This document shows, piece by piece, positions 23,702 to 35,303 of a stretch of DNA of 64,000 nt (within the stretch, counting starts at the first letter, position 1; each line of letters opens with the position of its first letter). This stretch comes from Triatoma infestans (lineage: Eukaryota > Arthropoda > Insecta > Hemiptera > Reduviidae), in assembly GCA_011037195.1 (NCBI GenBank), contig JAAEAF010014523.1, positions 62,001 to 126,000 of the forward strand, written 5' to 3'. Below the pieces are notes generated by a model. It did not search any database and was not told the DNA's origin. It saw nothing but the letters and a program-made list of their open reading frames with translations. The translations under genes and the position numbers were made by a program.

Positions 23702-24505
23702 TAACCCCAACCTTGTATCTGCTCGGACAGCCAGGCTGCGTTGAAGGCGCTTAATTCATGTGTCTTCACTTCCAGATTGGTGTTGGAATGTTCTAGAAGA
23801 CTGGAAGATCTTTCTTCATTAAAGGATGTGCTTCTGGTCTGGGTTCCAGGTCATATGGGAATTTTTGGGAATGAGGAGGTGGATAGGTTTGCCAAATTAG
23901 GTGCCTCTCTCCCTTTCATTGGTCCAGAGCCTGCTTTTGGTGTGTCTTCTGACACATGTTTGTCGGGCTTTCAGACGTGGATGACCTCACAGCACTCATC
24001 CTTATGGATGAGTGCAGTGGGTTGTCGGCAGTCTAAAATGCTCATTGGGGGCCCAGACGGAGCTTTGAGTAGCGGGGTCCGATGTCTTTCACGGACCTCC
24101 CTCAGACATCTGGTTGGATTCCTCACTGGGCATTGTGGTTTAAGGAGACATCTCTATATAATGGGACTCGTGCCTGACCCTTTTTGTAGAGTTTGTGAGA
24201 CTGAGGAGGAAACACCCATGCATCTGATGACGGATTGTTTGGGTTGTGAGGAGATTAGGTTTAGGACCTTCGGCCGGAATAGGATATCGCTAGAGGATCT
24301 TAAGCTGTGTCCTTTTAAGGTTTTGGTCCGATTTGTTCGGTCTATGGTGAAACTTAGATGGTTAAAACCTGGGCCTGGATTTTCATTCTAGTCCCAGTGG
24401 TTGTTATTCTTTAGGGGTAGCTATATGGGCCCTGGGAGCCTTTGGATAGCGTAGGGTTTGCCCTCCCCTTCTCCGAATAATAATAATAATAATAACCCCA
24501 ACCTT
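23702..24505 (+). mobile_element. RNase H LINE-A, best copy, 13-bp TSD
   Basis: Body 23715-24492, flanked by TAACCCCAACCTT at 23702-23714 and 24493-24505. It starts at the RNase H motif ICSDSQAALKAL, so the insertion is 5'-truncated inside the RNase H domain. The tail is (AATAAT)n at 24474-24492. The 3' UTR (24392-24473) includes GGGCCCTGGGAGCC and GATAGCGTAGGG blocks that recur in the other copies. This copy fixes the family's 3' structure. Confidence 0.92.
23717..24391 (+). pseudogene. LINE-A ORF2 C-terminus: RNase H and zinc finger
   Basis: A continuous frame of about 225 codons. Residues about 1-75 are the second half of an RNase H domain: CSDSQAALKAL (third catalytic Asp), LLVWVPGHMGIFGNEEVDRF (His and final Asp). 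The first Asp and the Glu are missing because of 5' truncation. After a Ser/Trp-rich linker, HLVGFLTGHCGLRRHLYIMG precedes the zinc finger FCRVCETEEETPMHLMTDC at about residues 160-180. A conserved C-terminal CEEIRFRTFGRNR block follows, ending at TAG. There is no start codon in context and no reverse transcriptase, so it is not a working gene even though the frame is open. It is the reference for the other LINE-A fragments in the window. The clade is uncertain; an RNase H-bearing I/R1/LOA-like lineage is plausible. Confidence 0.85.
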
Positions 24506-25087
24506 CCTCCAAAAGTGTCCGTTAAATAAATTTTCCCGGAGAAATATTTTAAATAAAAGTTGTATCTATTTGTATGTATTGTTTATGTACTAAATTTCAA
24601 GAAAATTGTTGGAGCCATTTTTGAGAAAATCGCAAAAAAGTAAATACAACAAAAATTCAGTAAAGTGGTACTTCCTGTTGAGGAATTTCGACAGATAAAA
24701 CCTACTGTCGGATCCCATGGTGATTCCTAAACAGAATATCAAGTTTGTACTATGCTGTTCACATACATACATAGATACACACATAGACAATTTTCTAAAA
24801 ACCACTTTTTTGGATTCAGGGGACCTCAAAACTGATATTTCCAGTGAAAACTCTATATTGAAAATTTGACACGATTACAATACTTCCTCTTACCAGGAGT
24901 AAGAGAAAATAAAAAAAATGGGTCATTTATACTTTTCTATATAAAATAAACAAAACATAATAACTCAGTATCTTGTAGCAACTTTGGTATATTTATGTTT
25001 ATAACTAAGAGAAATGTTATTTACAATACATTAATCCTGACTTTGTAAACATCTAACTGTCTTAATATAAATAATTTTTTTTTCGAG

Positions 25088-25285
25088 ATGCCGTTCAGAT
25101 TAGCCGCTCTTGCACTGGAAGAACATAGTGTACGATATATGGAAAAACGTTTATGTCTGTCAAGTTCTGTTGTTTATCGAGCAATCGTACATTTTAGGGA
25201 ATCTGGTCAATATGGTCGGAGGCATGGAAGTGGACGTAGAAGGGATTTCTTTCACTCTCAGTTCTACGCTATAGGTTTCTTATAG
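25088..25285 (+). pseudogene. Tc1/mariner-like transposase N-terminal scrap
   Basis: A 65-codon frame with ALEEHSVRYMEKRLCLSSS and VYRAIVHFRESGQYGRRHGS. The pattern (acidic helix, R-x-x-x-x-R-L-x-L-S-x-S-x-V-x-R-x-x-x-x-F-R-E-S-G, then a Gly/Arg AT-hook-like run) matches the helix-turn-helix DNA-binding head of Tc1-like transposases. No DDE/D domain follows in any frame that I can see, and no TIRs were found. It is either a truncated dead copy or a chance survival of the head. Confidence 0.55.
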
Positions 25286-26059
25286 CTACAGAGCTCCAGC
25301 AATAACATATTATAAGTTTGTGGGAGTCATCGTGAGCTCTGAACCTGAATTTTCCTTAAACTGTGAATATTTATACCACATATTACAAAAAAAATAATGT
25401 ATATTTTTTGTATTAAAATTTATTCAAGAATTGATCTGATTGGGTAGTGTTTTATGGGTTTTCTTGTAAAAAGTCATTTAATACATTGTATATTTCCAAC
25501 GTCTATTGCAACTATTAGAAACAATTTTTGAAAATTTCGATTTTTCGATAGTAATTGGAATCGATTCTAATTGGAGAAAGTTTTTAGTACATCACTTAGA
25601 TTTAATGTAAACATGAAGAATTGTACAAAACAGTGAAAAAATAATCTGTTTATTTTATAAAAATATCAAAAGTGTTTTTATCAATATCACAACTAACAAA
25701 TTCACGGAAATTACTCTAGAAATAAAACTTGAATAATTGACACATGCACTGTATAACCAAGTATGTATAGGAAAACCTGTTCTAGTAAAGGTAATTCATC
25801 CTACAAGGAATGGAATGCCACAAACCTAGAGACAAACAATTCTACAGAAAGAAATGTAACATGGTCAGATTACCTCAATAGTTCTCAATTACTCTGATAA
25901 ATTTGAAATAGTCTGATATCAAATTTCTCTTGGATGTTTAGAAATATTGATGCTATTATCCTGTTCCAAATGTTTTCAGAAAATAGAAATATTCTCAGCT
26001 AGTAATAATGTATGATCTTTTAGGCTTCCGTAGTCATTTTCATGAAGGACACTTATGTT
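25286..26059. other. No gene recognised
   Basis: AT-rich, no element recognised. Confidence 0.5.
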
Positions 26060-26160
26060 TCCGGTTTGAGACCGCGTCAGTAGTATGCCAGAAACCGACG
26101 TTTCGTCCATAAGGCAATGAGCTTTTTCACGGTACTTTCACCTTGAAAGCTAATATCGCT
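26060..26160 (-). mobile_element. Penelope-like repeat with hammerhead-like motif
   Basis: Reading the minus strand, 26135 to 26091 has a damaged CUGA core (CCGTGAAAAA), a hairpin arm pair GCTCAT...ATGGAC, GAAAC, then GTC and GGTTTC. Upstream on this strand is AGCTTTCAAGGTGAAA, which recurs in the same position before the plus-strand motif at 26764-26805. The adjacent CTGACGCGGTCTC-type block also recurs at 39.3 kb, so this is a dispersed family. The layout is that of the hammerhead-bearing terminal repeats of Penelope-like elements. The core is mutated and is probably inactive. Confidence 0.55.
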
Positions 26161-26744
26161 GCTCCAGAAAGATAATGACACAACTGCAAAAACTGAAATT
26201 TTACAGGACATGCAAAAGAAAAATAATTCCAATTTGTCTTAATAGAATGGCATATAGATTCGGTTTAATTCTTCTATGAGAGTAGTTTATAGACATTGTG
26301 GGTTATTATTGCAACTATTAAGTTATTTCAATTTACAAAATAATAAATACCAGCCTCACAGTAACCAGTACCATGCATATATGTCATTGTTCTTCTGAAA
26401 ATGCATCACAAATTTTACACTTCTATCGTTATAGGAGTAAGGAAAACAAGTAAAAATATGAAGAAAACGTTATGAAAAGTGTATTTGTACAAAATAGTAT
26501 GAAAAGTTTAAATCGATTTAACAAAAAATTATAGAAAATTATTTACAAAAATAATGGTTGACCTCTCTTTGACATGTCCCAGATTTTACCCATGTTCTCA
26601 TTCACAAGACGCATTATTTTTTTTGTACGATCGCTCATAATTAATCAATATTTATATGTCCTGCAATTCGGATAACTTTTGCCTAAAAAAATAGAAAATG
26701 GCCAAATTAATTCTTAATGATATAAGATTGATGCCAAGATGCTG
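26161..26744. other. Spacer between two divergent motifs
   Basis: About 580 bases of AT-rich DNA with no reading frame of note, separating the minus-strand and plus-strand Penelope-like arms. Confidence 0.4.
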
Positions 26745-26810
26745 CCTTAGCTTTCAAGGTGAAACGACCCTGAAGAAGCACATTGCAATTTGAGCGAAAA
26801 TGACACTTTA
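26745..26810 (+). mobile_element. Penelope-like repeat with hammerhead-like motif
   Basis: AGCTTTCAAGGTGAAACGACC leads into CTGAAGA (26770-26776), a hairpin GCACAT...TTGAGC, then GAAAATGAC where GAAACGTC is expected. The 5' flank GACC could pair with the GGTT seen after the motif in sister copies. The CUGANGA half is intact; the GAAAC/GUC half is mutated. Confidence 0.5.
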
Positions 26811-27000
26811 AAGAATGGAAAATTGCGAAGTTTGTAGTTTTGCAAAAAATTTGAATATCTTTCAATGAATTATTTTAGAAAATATGTTATATGTATTTTC
26901 TTTAAGGTATGACGTAGGCACGGGACCCCAGAGCCTGAACTGCTTAAAACTGATATAATCTGAATCCTAAAAAGCGGTGGCAGAAAAAAGAAAAGAAAAT

Positions 27001-28030
27001 AATTTTAATATATGACAATCGAGTTTGGGATTCGGGTTTACTGTGGAATCTCAAAAACTGTCTTCCTCACACTTACTACTTAATTCTATTGTCTTACTTA
27101 TCCAATAGATATTTCTCTGTCAACCAGGGAACCGCATTTTCTTGCAGAGGCCGGTGTTCGTCAGGGCAGTATTCTCGGACCACTACTCTTCATACTTTTC
27201 ACTGCTGTCATACCAACCTACCCTCACCCCATGACTTTCACTTACGCAAGACGACATCGTCTTTCTCTCTCCGCACTCTGACCCGGTACAGTCAACACGT
27301 AATCTGCAACAACATCTGAATTCTCTCGAACAATGGTTTGTTAAATGGAGAATGAAAGTAAATGTCCAGAAATGCCAACAAATTACATTCACCCTTCGTT
27401 GTGCCACCTGTTTTCCAGTGCATTTAAATCATACCGTACTCCCTTGCGCGCATACTGTATGTTATCTAGGAATATTCATACAGTACAAGTTAGGACAAGC
27501 GCCTGACTTAGAACACAAGACTCAAACGACAAGAAATGAAGAAACGATTTCACCTACTAGCCCGACTGCTTGACAGACAATTAAAACTGACATTGAACAA
27601 CAAAGTACTTGTATACAACGCATTGCTCAAACCGATCTACCTTCTTCAATCAAAAATTCTTCGCCGCCTAACTAATGTTCCATACTATGTCTCCAACAAA
27701 ACTTTCCACCATGATCTCAATATACCTTTCATTATAGACTTAATTCCAGCTCGCTAAAAAAAGTTTCATTCCCGCCTCTCTGAACATTCTAATCTTCTAA
27801 TTCATCACCTCTCATCTTCATCCCTTCCTGATGATCCGACTCGACGTCTGAAGCGGCGCTTGGCCGCGCCACTCCATCGACGTAGGAGGTCAGTAAATAA
27901 CAACTCATATGGAGAGCCACCAATGGGTGATAACTCTCACACGTCTACACTTGTTATCATATTTACTAGTTGTAGAAGCATTGCTTTCACATTTGTAAAT
28001 TTCAAATAAATAGATGAAAAAATATAAGGC
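27001..28030 (+). pseudogene. Jockey-like LINE reverse transcriptase, 3' half
   Basis: A frameshifted reverse transcriptase from just before the catalytic palm to the poly(A) end. About 27007-27120 reads NRVWDSGLLWNL then LLSYLSNRYFSVNQG. 27150-27200 reads GVRQGSILGPLLFILFTAVI. The catalytic Y-A-D-D is present but broken by a one-base loss at about 27244-27255, where the frame shifts. 27305-27480 has LEQWFVKWRMKVNVQKC and VCYLGI. 27536-27740 has LNNKVLVYNALLKP and LQSKILRRLTNVPYYVSN. A basic C-terminus around 27835-27880 (RRLKRRLAAPLHRRRRS) follows. The 3' UTR ends AATAAATAGATGAAAAA near 28020. The endonuclease and finger domains are missing (5'-truncated). A dead copy. Confidence 0.85.
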
Positions 28031-30337
28031 AAAAGTTGGCTATGGAATTCAGCCAATGTATATGCTTCCCGGATGACTTGTAACGCATAGACATGAGGTT
28101 AAATTATATATCCCTGCAGTCAGTAAAGCACCAGACATATCTGAGTATTTTAGAAACTACGAGATTTTAGAAATATTTAACTACGGTATTTTAGAAATAC
28201 TCGTACAATGAAAGTATTAAGTAACTGGATAGTTGGTTGACATTAAGAGTGCAACGGTTATTTACAGAATGAATAACATGGCCTTGCTTGGAAGCAAAAT
28301 CTCTTTCGGAAATAATGTGTTCTATTTAGGCAATATCTTATATACCTCTGTTCAATTTATTTAAATTTTTCATTTTTTACTATTTAGGTATGATCAGAAC
28401 TCAATTTTAAGGCTCTATAGAGGATATTATATATAACTTAGGCAGTGGTAAATTGTTCTGCGCTCGTATCTGACAGGTTGTCTTCGCGAAGCTGAAGACA
28501 GTAGCCTAATGTTCTTATCCTTAACAAAAAAAAAAAAACATTACTTCGATTATTCTTTATTGTGTACCCATGTCCTATTTTGCCATTTCTCCGCCTAGTT
28601 TGCAATAGATCTAGAGACAGAATAAATAAGTGGCATTCCCACAATAATTAGATCCACAATTATCTTTATTTAATATAATTTGAAGAGAAATAGTTTTTAT
28701 TCATTAGAATCATTTAAATAAAAAAAGTTCTTATAATTAAAAACAAACACTTAATTTTGATTACAGATAAAAATATCAGTAGATTATATAGAAATAAAAA
28801 AAAAAAAAAACAAGATTTAAGAAGATAAAAAAATAAAAGTTGAAAATAAATGGACAGATGGCCCAAACCGAGCAATAAAATTAATGATAAACAGAAAAGT
28901 CAAATAAAGAATGATCCAAATGGAAATGACTTCTCCAATGAAGCCTGAGAGGAATAAAAAAACTAGTGGTAACCTTATATTATTCTGTAGGCGTTCCAAA
29001 AAATTTTTGCTCTCTTCATTTACAAAAACTAAAATTAGAAAAAATAAAATAAAATAAAATCAAATTCGATATTTAATGATATTAATGAATCAATATCATT
29101 AATAATGAGAAACTACAAAAAGTAAAATATTCAAAATAAAATGGGAGAATGCAGAATTTGTAAATTGTTGTGTTTCCCAAAATATATCGATAGCATCAAG
29201 ATATGTCATCATATAAAATGGCTGAATATTTATATTAAGCATCTTCATCTAACATTAGATGTATCAGTTATTTCTTTATAATATAATTTAACGAATTAAT
29301 ACAAGATTTCAGTTTGTTTTTTTTTTTTTTTCTTTTATATAAATAAAAATGATCATCTTTAACAAAGTGATCTCCTATTTGAATTAATCTATTAACAAAA
29401 CTTAGAAAGAAAAAAAATAGATACAGAACTTGTTTCCTATTTTGAAACAGATGAAATATTTGAGGACTTTAGTTCATTTCAAAGTATATATTATTTTTAT
29501 CTTCTATTTCTTTAATAAAAAAATACTTAAGAAATTCTTTGGCAAAATTAATAGCCAGCTATGATTTGTTAAAAGAAAAAAAAAAGGTAATAAATTTTTG
29601 AATGATTTTGGAGAGGGGCAATTGCAACATTAGTTTCGATAAGTGTATGGTCATAGCACTTGCAGCATTGTTAGAATTCCCAACTCGTGCCATCAAAAGT
29701 TTTCTCGAAAATGGCGCCAACGAATTTCTTTAAACAAACTAGCCATGCTAATCGATCACGCTTATCATCATCACAAATCTTCTCTACCGAGTAAGTGTAT
29801 GCAGAGGAAGTTTACAAAGCCGCTTCCAACATTGACAGTCTTGGACCAATTCATTTCTTTTGCACAAGACCCCGTTTATTTATGGCATTTTCACCTCGCC
29901 CTCCTATTTTAACCTAGACCAACTACTTCCTAAGAAGCTTCCTCCAGCAATCTACTGGTCTGACTGCAATAACTTAAGATATTTAATCCAATTCCACCAA
30001 ACTTTCCCTTGAGAATGTTGTCCTCGCAAATAAGCGGAACCTCGTATCACAACTACATAATGGTACACTGTCACCTGGCTCCCTTGTTATAATTCTGGCA
30101 CAAAACACTAAATTTCCTGTCAATTTTGTTTATATGACTGGCTCCCCATGCGTACCTACTAGGACCCTCACTACCAGGACCCTCAATTGGATCCTAGTCA
30201 GTGAGAGAAGTTACTTTGAATCTCATTGTCTTATATCTTTGATAAATCTTTTAACCTGGATGTACCGCAACATGTCTCTCCAGTATTCCTCCAATACACT
30301 TTTCCTTCATTATTTAACTTATCTGTCATAAAATTGC
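28031..30337. other. No gene recognised
   Basis: AT-rich with several A-runs (28526-28537, 28797-28811, 29577-29586) and a T-run (29319-29332). 29643-29912 and 30134-30331 are open but have no motif. 29930-30130 is GC-richer and could be a further retroelement scrap, unproven. Confidence 0.4.
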
Positions 30338-30739
30338 TTAGTGACGGACTAATGCTGACACGAGACTACAAAATGGCAGTGTGGAACCCAGCTTAGCCAG
30401 CTCGTCCACCCTTTCATTGGCCTCTATGCCAACATGTTCGAGTCCCCAGAAGAGTTCTACTCTGCTCCTCTGAGCGAGGCCGTTAAGGCTTCTTCTACGT
30501 TCCCCTTCTAACTTAGACATCCAGCATGGTTTATTTTGAGCCTTTAGTGCAGCTTGACTATCGAAGATATCATCACGGCTTTGAACTTCGACCTGCCACT
30601 CTTCCGCCATACAGCAGCATTCAATTATACCGATGATCTCAGCCTGGAAAACAGTGGCCACAGATCTTCTTTTTAGATTCAGTCCATGTAGACAAGCTCC
30701 TGCTCCACTGGCAGACCAGTTTGCAGCAAATAATGCCAT
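30338..30739 (-). pseudogene. RNase H domain of a LINE
   Basis: An open minus-strand frame of 133 codons containing most of an RNase H fold: SGAGACLHGLN (strand after the first Asp, whose TDGS motif is lost), ATVFQAEIIGI (catalytic Glu), IFDSQAALKA (Asp), and GIEANERVDELAKLGSTLPF (final Asp). The usual VWVPGH is mutated to FWGLEH. The tail ELAKLGSTLPF resembles LINE-A, so it may be a diverged relative. No reverse transcriptase or zinc finger is visible next to it. Dead fragment. Confidence 0.75.
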
Positions 30740-32019
30740 TACTTACCTTTGATGATATCCTCCCCCAAAATGCTAAGACCTTATTGCTAACTGCTAAGAC
30801 CTTATAGCTTCTCTCTTAATCCCCCTTCTTACTTATGAGACGTAGTTCGCAAGATATAAGTTTCATTACGTTAACCGCGAGCTTCAAAATTGTTAAGTCC
30901 GAATTATTACCGATTATGATTGGAATATCTAATGCAAATGCCATAGTTGGAACTCAATTGCTGAAAATATTTAAAGAATATATATATATAAGGTTATGGA
31001 ACAATGAATAACAAAAAAAAAAATATATAATATGAAAATGAAGAGAAAGGAGATAGAAACATTGAAGAAACTGAAGGATGAAGAAGACGCAAAAGAAGAA
31101 GACTATGGAGAAGAACTGGTAATGTAAGAAGAATGTCCCGTAATATCTCGTGTGGGATGAACAGACTCACAGCGGACAAACTCATATACATATAGAAATA
31201 AGACAGAGTTAGTATATCTAAGAGAGACAAACTGAAGACACACTATAATTGGCCCTCCATACCATCTGTTCTACAATGGGAACCTGAGAGTATACAGTAT
31301 ACAACTCTCTTATTCTCTTGCTCACTCACTCGCTTTTTCAAACAGCACTATTAAGTCCTTCAACAATTGTAAATTCATACCGTTGCTAGTTTTCTAGTCT
31401 CTACTACTATAACGGAAATGGAAAACAACTCCTTCAGAATTATGCCACTGTTTACCTGAACAACGTTCTAATGCAGTGAATATGGTTACATTACAACCAG
31501 CATAGTCCGCTTTTCATTTTATGACAGAGAAATCCAACATGTGAATATAAATTAGTGGAGTTTATAAATAAAAACAAAGTAACTTCTATATAACTGTAAC
31601 AAAATAGTAAATAACGGTACTTGTTTGTCGTAATTTTATGAAAATATCATAATAAGATTTGTGAATCTTCCAACAGCTAAGATTGGACAATTAGCAAGAT
31701 TGAGATTACTAATGTCCTAATCAATTTGCAATACTAGACTAACCTACCAAAAAAATCCAGCCCTATCATTAAATCTCTTTCAATTTTTTGCCTACTATTT
31801 ACAAATTTTCATATTGAATTCGTCTGGTACGATGCCTGATAATTAACCTCCAGCTTTAACGCATGATTTCTGACTGGATGTTAAACCTGGAACTGCTGTC
31901 TATTCTTTGAAGGAGATCACTTTGCAATAACTTTCAGTGAATGGCCCACTGTTTTCCAGGCTAATGTTTATGTTATTCTTTGTTGTATTATTGCTTAGCA
32001 GATAAACAACAGTAACTTA
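30740..32019. other. No gene recognised
   Basis: A short TA-rich tract lies near 30979-30990 and a purine-rich stretch at 31036-31130. No element recognised. Confidence 0.45.
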
Positions 32020-32515
32020 CAAAATAATCACTGGAGACATTTCTACTTAATCGGGCTTATACCAGATTCTTTTTGTAAAGACTGTGAGACGGAGGAAGAA
32101 ACACCTATATATCTTAAGTAATCATCTATCTTATGACAGTTTGCTTAGATTGTGAAAAACTAAGAGGTTCAGGATCTTTGGTTGGAACGGTGAGTCTATG
32201 GAAAAGGTTCCCTTTAAGCTATTTTCCTTTAAGGTTTTGGTCCGACTGTTTGGGCTGTTGTAAATCTTAGTTGGTTTAGTAGACTAAGGTCTGCATTTTT
32301 GTTCTAGACCCGGTCTTTTTTTTAGGCTCACTGGCGCCCGGAGTCTTCTCAGTGCACTGCCGGCCTCCCGGCATCCCCGAACAGTGATTTATAGTGCCTC
32401 CTAGGAAGATAAAAAATCTAAGGGTGGCACAGCTGCTTTTCTTTGGAGATCTCTATAGTCCCAGAGGGATTTTGGCTTACGAAGATGGTTGGTCCCTCCC
32501 CATAGACGAATAATA
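32020..32515 (+). mobile_element. RNase H LINE-A 3' fragment containing a SINE1
   Basis: The plus-strand LINE-A zinc-finger region (GLIPDSFCKDCETEEETPIY, about 32048-32110) has an internal insertion of about 20 bases. The C-terminal coding block and 3' UTR follow. A SINE1 piece interrupts the UTR at about 32322-32442. The UTR resumes with CCAGAGGGATTTTGGC and TCCCTCCCCATAGACG and ends (AATAAT)n near 32505-32516. Frame broken. Confidence 0.75.
32322..32442 (-). mobile_element. SINE1, truncated
   Basis: A minus-strand SINE1 body: GGCGCCCGGAG, CTTCTCAGTGCACTGCCGGC, CTCCTAGGAAGAT and AATCTAAGGGTGGCACAGC match the copy at 35.9 kb. The tRNA-like head with boxes A and B is missing. It lies inside the LINE-A 3' UTR. 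Confidence 0.75.
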
Positions 32516-32739
32516 ATAATCCAAGTCTTCCATCATATTTATTCCCTGTTTTATAAGAGCGATAGAGATGAGAGATTGCACTTAGTATCTTCTCAGTTAA
32601 ACCAATCAATTCTCTTTGGAAAAAACCAAGACTGGCTCTAGGACTACGATATGTAATTTTTGTGCTTTCCTTAGTTAAAAAAGAAGAAAAAAAAAAAGCT
32701 ACTTCTATGGGATGATAAAATAAACCTTCTTACAGCCAT

Positions 32740-32830
32740 AAAATATTATATTTATTTCATTATTATTTAAAATATAATATTTCCCGACGTTTCGTTTCGA
32801 CACTTCACGTGTCATTGTCTAGGGATGCTT
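32740..32830 (-). mobile_element. Penelope-like repeat with hammerhead-like motif
   Basis: On the minus strand, 32826 to 32782 reads ATCCC, TAGACAA (where CUGANGA is expected), a perfect 5-bp hairpin GACAC-GTGAA-GTGTC, GAAAC, a GAAAC loop, GTC, GGGAA. Helix I closes as TCCC/GGGA. The sequence beyond it is a palindromic AAATATTATATTT tract. The core is damaged at several positions, the rest is well preserved. Confidence 0.55.
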
Positions 32831-33826
32831 ATACATTTACTGAAAATTCACATTAATAATTAAGTTATTTTTGTATATAATTTGTAACAACTATATTATA
32901 TTATACTATTATCCGAAAATTATACCAACCTTTGTTAAAATTTTTTCATTAATGTGTTTGATTTTGTACCTAATACTAAGGCCTCGTTATTTTTGAATTA
33001 TTGAATTTTTTAAATTTTATGATTTTGTAACACTTAATGTGTTATACGTCTACTGTTTTTTTAATTTTTTTGTCAATTTATTAAAAAAAAAATTCGCCTT
33101 ATTTTTAACGTATTAGGTTCTTTTTGACCATGTGGTTTCTATTGAGTTTTATTTTAAAATGTTTTATTGTACTAATTATAATAATCTATGACCTGAAAAG
33201 ATATATTATGATTATGTTTATTTGTTACTTAACTGTAAAATTTAATTATAATTAAATAATTATGTATAATATGTGTTTTTAAATTAAATTTTACAGTCCA
33301 GCCTGCTTGATGCAAACCACTGGCCACTATAGTGGAATCGTTTATTGGATGATCTGATCCCACCGTGATACTACAAGATTTAGTGGAATCGTTTAATGTG
33401 ATTCCTGAGGTATGTAGTAGATGTCTTGAAGAGGGCGGAAGTTAGTTTAGAGAGTTTTGGAAGTTAGTGCTCGAAGTATTAACTCGGAAATTATAAAAAT
33501 AGACTGTATTTGAACAATAAATTAAACGTAAAAAATGGTAACTATTAACAAGAAATACTTAGAAATAAATAGAAGATAAATAACTAATAATTTAGAATAA
33601 TTAAGATAAATGAACTAATATGCACTACTAAAGGTAATAAGTATAAGTAAAAACTGTATAGGGACGCGTAAACTGCTGCTCGTACTGAAGTGTAATCGTA
33701 TATCAATATAATAATCTAATCATCCCCTCTTCCAATCGGGCGAAGTTTATATATTAGCGTTGGGCACACTCACACCAAGACATCTGTCCTAGTGTGCGAT
33801 CTTGAGCGACCTTGGTTAGTTTGGTG
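32831..33826. other. No gene recognised
   Basis: Very AT-rich to about 33290. Then a more mixed stretch in which TAGTGGAATCGTTTA occurs twice about 50 bases apart (33321 and 33373). No coding motif. Confidence 0.45.
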
Positions 33827-33932
33827 ACCACCGATTTAAGTCAGTGGCCAGCCTTAGCGGTGCTTGCTTTGATGACAGCAGCTGGCTACCGATTTAGGTC
33901 AGTGGCCAGCGGTGCTTGCTTTGATGTAGGGG
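33827..33932. repeat. Two-unit tandem repeat
   Basis: The block ACCGATTTAGGTCAGTGGCC followed by GGTGCTTGCTTTGATG occurs twice, about 33830-33876 and 33887-33930. The first unit carries six extra bases. The frame 33812-34051 runs across it and has no known motif. Confidence 0.75.
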
Positions 33933-34377
33933 TATTTACCCTTGGTTTGTTTATTTGTCCGCGGCCTTGTCTTGAAGTCAGGCAGCTGGCTAGGCCACTA
34001 GTTGTAAATTATTCTTTCTTTGTTATCTGTGAAGGTTTGACATTGCTATGACTTTGCCAATTTTGCAACGTCATTACACCACCAAATACTCCTCAATCTC
34101 CTTCTCCAATCGGCTATTAGCTTTCTCGTTTTTTTTTTTTCTATGGAGCTTCCGTTTTCCTCACATCTTAGGCCACTTATCCATAATGAAAAACCTTATA
34201 TTTAAGGTCCATGTTTCGGCTTGTATGTCAATATTCCATTTATTATGACTACAAAATTAACTTTAGTTGAAACACTTTTGTTCCAAAGGGATGGGTATAG
34301 CATTCTTGAAATCTTCAATAATGAATAAGAAAATTATAATTTTTACATATTTTGGTACATAATTTCTACAAGGCAGA

Positions 34378-35303
34378 ACCTTCCAAATAAGACTTAACAG
34401 CACATACAGTACTAGACGACGAATTCTCGCTGGACTATCAAAGGGGACAATTATGAGCCCCATACTTTTCAACCTCTACTGCTCTGACATACCTGAACCT
34501 CCTTCAACGACACTAGCCACATACGCAGACGACACCATGCTAGCTTCTTCCAACGCAGACTTGAACAGAAGCATCACTGACTTACAGACGTCCTTAGATA
34601 CAATATCAAACTGGTTCCAGCGATGGAAACTAAAGCTAAAGTTTCCAAAACTGAAGCAAAAATCTTCGCCCTGCGACGGTTTCGGAATGAGAACCTTCGC
34701 ATTCTGCATATTAACAACCAAGAAGTCCCTTGGAAACAAAACGACCAAGGAGTGCGCTATCTCGGCGTGATCCTGGACACAAGACTCACCTGGAGACTCC
34801 ACATTAACACTAAACTACAACAAGCATACACCCGACTGAAACAGCTCTACCCACTTATTAACAGAAACACACCACTCAAACACTCCTGCACCACACTACT
34901 CTATAAAACGCTTCTGAGACCTCTCCTGACATACGCCTGCCCAGTCTGGATCACAGCAAGTAACACACTGACGAAACGATTACAGACATTTCAGAACAAA
35001 GTTCTACGAACAGCACTAAACGCACCCTGGTTTATCAGGAACACCCAAATACATAGATAACTCGATATTGCAGACATACACACACACACACACATGACCA
35101 AATTAACAGACAAGCTTCTTCTTAACACTTAACACATTACCAACAACATCACACTACCACATAGGCGCGCCTACCTCATCAAGAAGGCTGAAACCCCGAC
35201 TTTATCAAGACCTCTAATTTTTTTTTTTTCTTCTGTTTACCACTATGTGTAAAGCTCTAACGAGCTGGTCCATATATTTTGGTTGTAAATAAAAAAAAAA
35301 ATA
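34378..35303 (+). pseudogene. Jockey-like LINE reverse transcriptase, 3' half
   Basis: A reverse transcriptase remnant with one main frameshift. 34378-34470 reads FQIRLNSTYSTRRRILAGL and GTIMSPILFNLYCSDIP. The catalytic motif ATYADDTMLA follows at about 34517-34546 with both Asp residues intact. ISNWFQRWKLKLKFPKL follows, then a frame change near 34650. 34700-35060 continues with ILHINNQEVPWK, VRYLGVILDTRLTW, LLYKTLLRPLLTYACPVW and LQTFQNKVLRTALNAPWF. The C-terminus is disturbed by a (CA)n at 35081-35093. The 3' UTR (AAAGCTCTAACGAGCTGG) ends in an A-run at 35290-35299. The 5' part is absent. Likely a 5'-truncated insertion. Confidence 0.88.

Larger units (their letters stand above)
23408..24912 (+). 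mobile_element. H element with both ends, split by LINE-A
   Basis: Left end AATCTGGTGTGATACACTC plus ACTTTCTCTTACTCC at about 23420-23460. Right end CTTCCTCTTACCAG followed by GAGTAAGAGAAAATAAAA at 24886-24912. The subterminal ACTTTCTCTTACTC is inverted between ends and also forms the right hairpin. Between them are the standard family blocks and a (CATA)n-like stretch near 24762-24785. The interruption 23715-24492 is a LINE-A copy whose 13-bp TSD splits the block TAACCCCAACCTT. When the insert is ignored the two halves join without loss. Confidence 0.85.

Noticed and set aside
29790..30330. Possible LINE coding remnant
   Set aside because: Composition is coding-like but I could not align any segment to a known domain.
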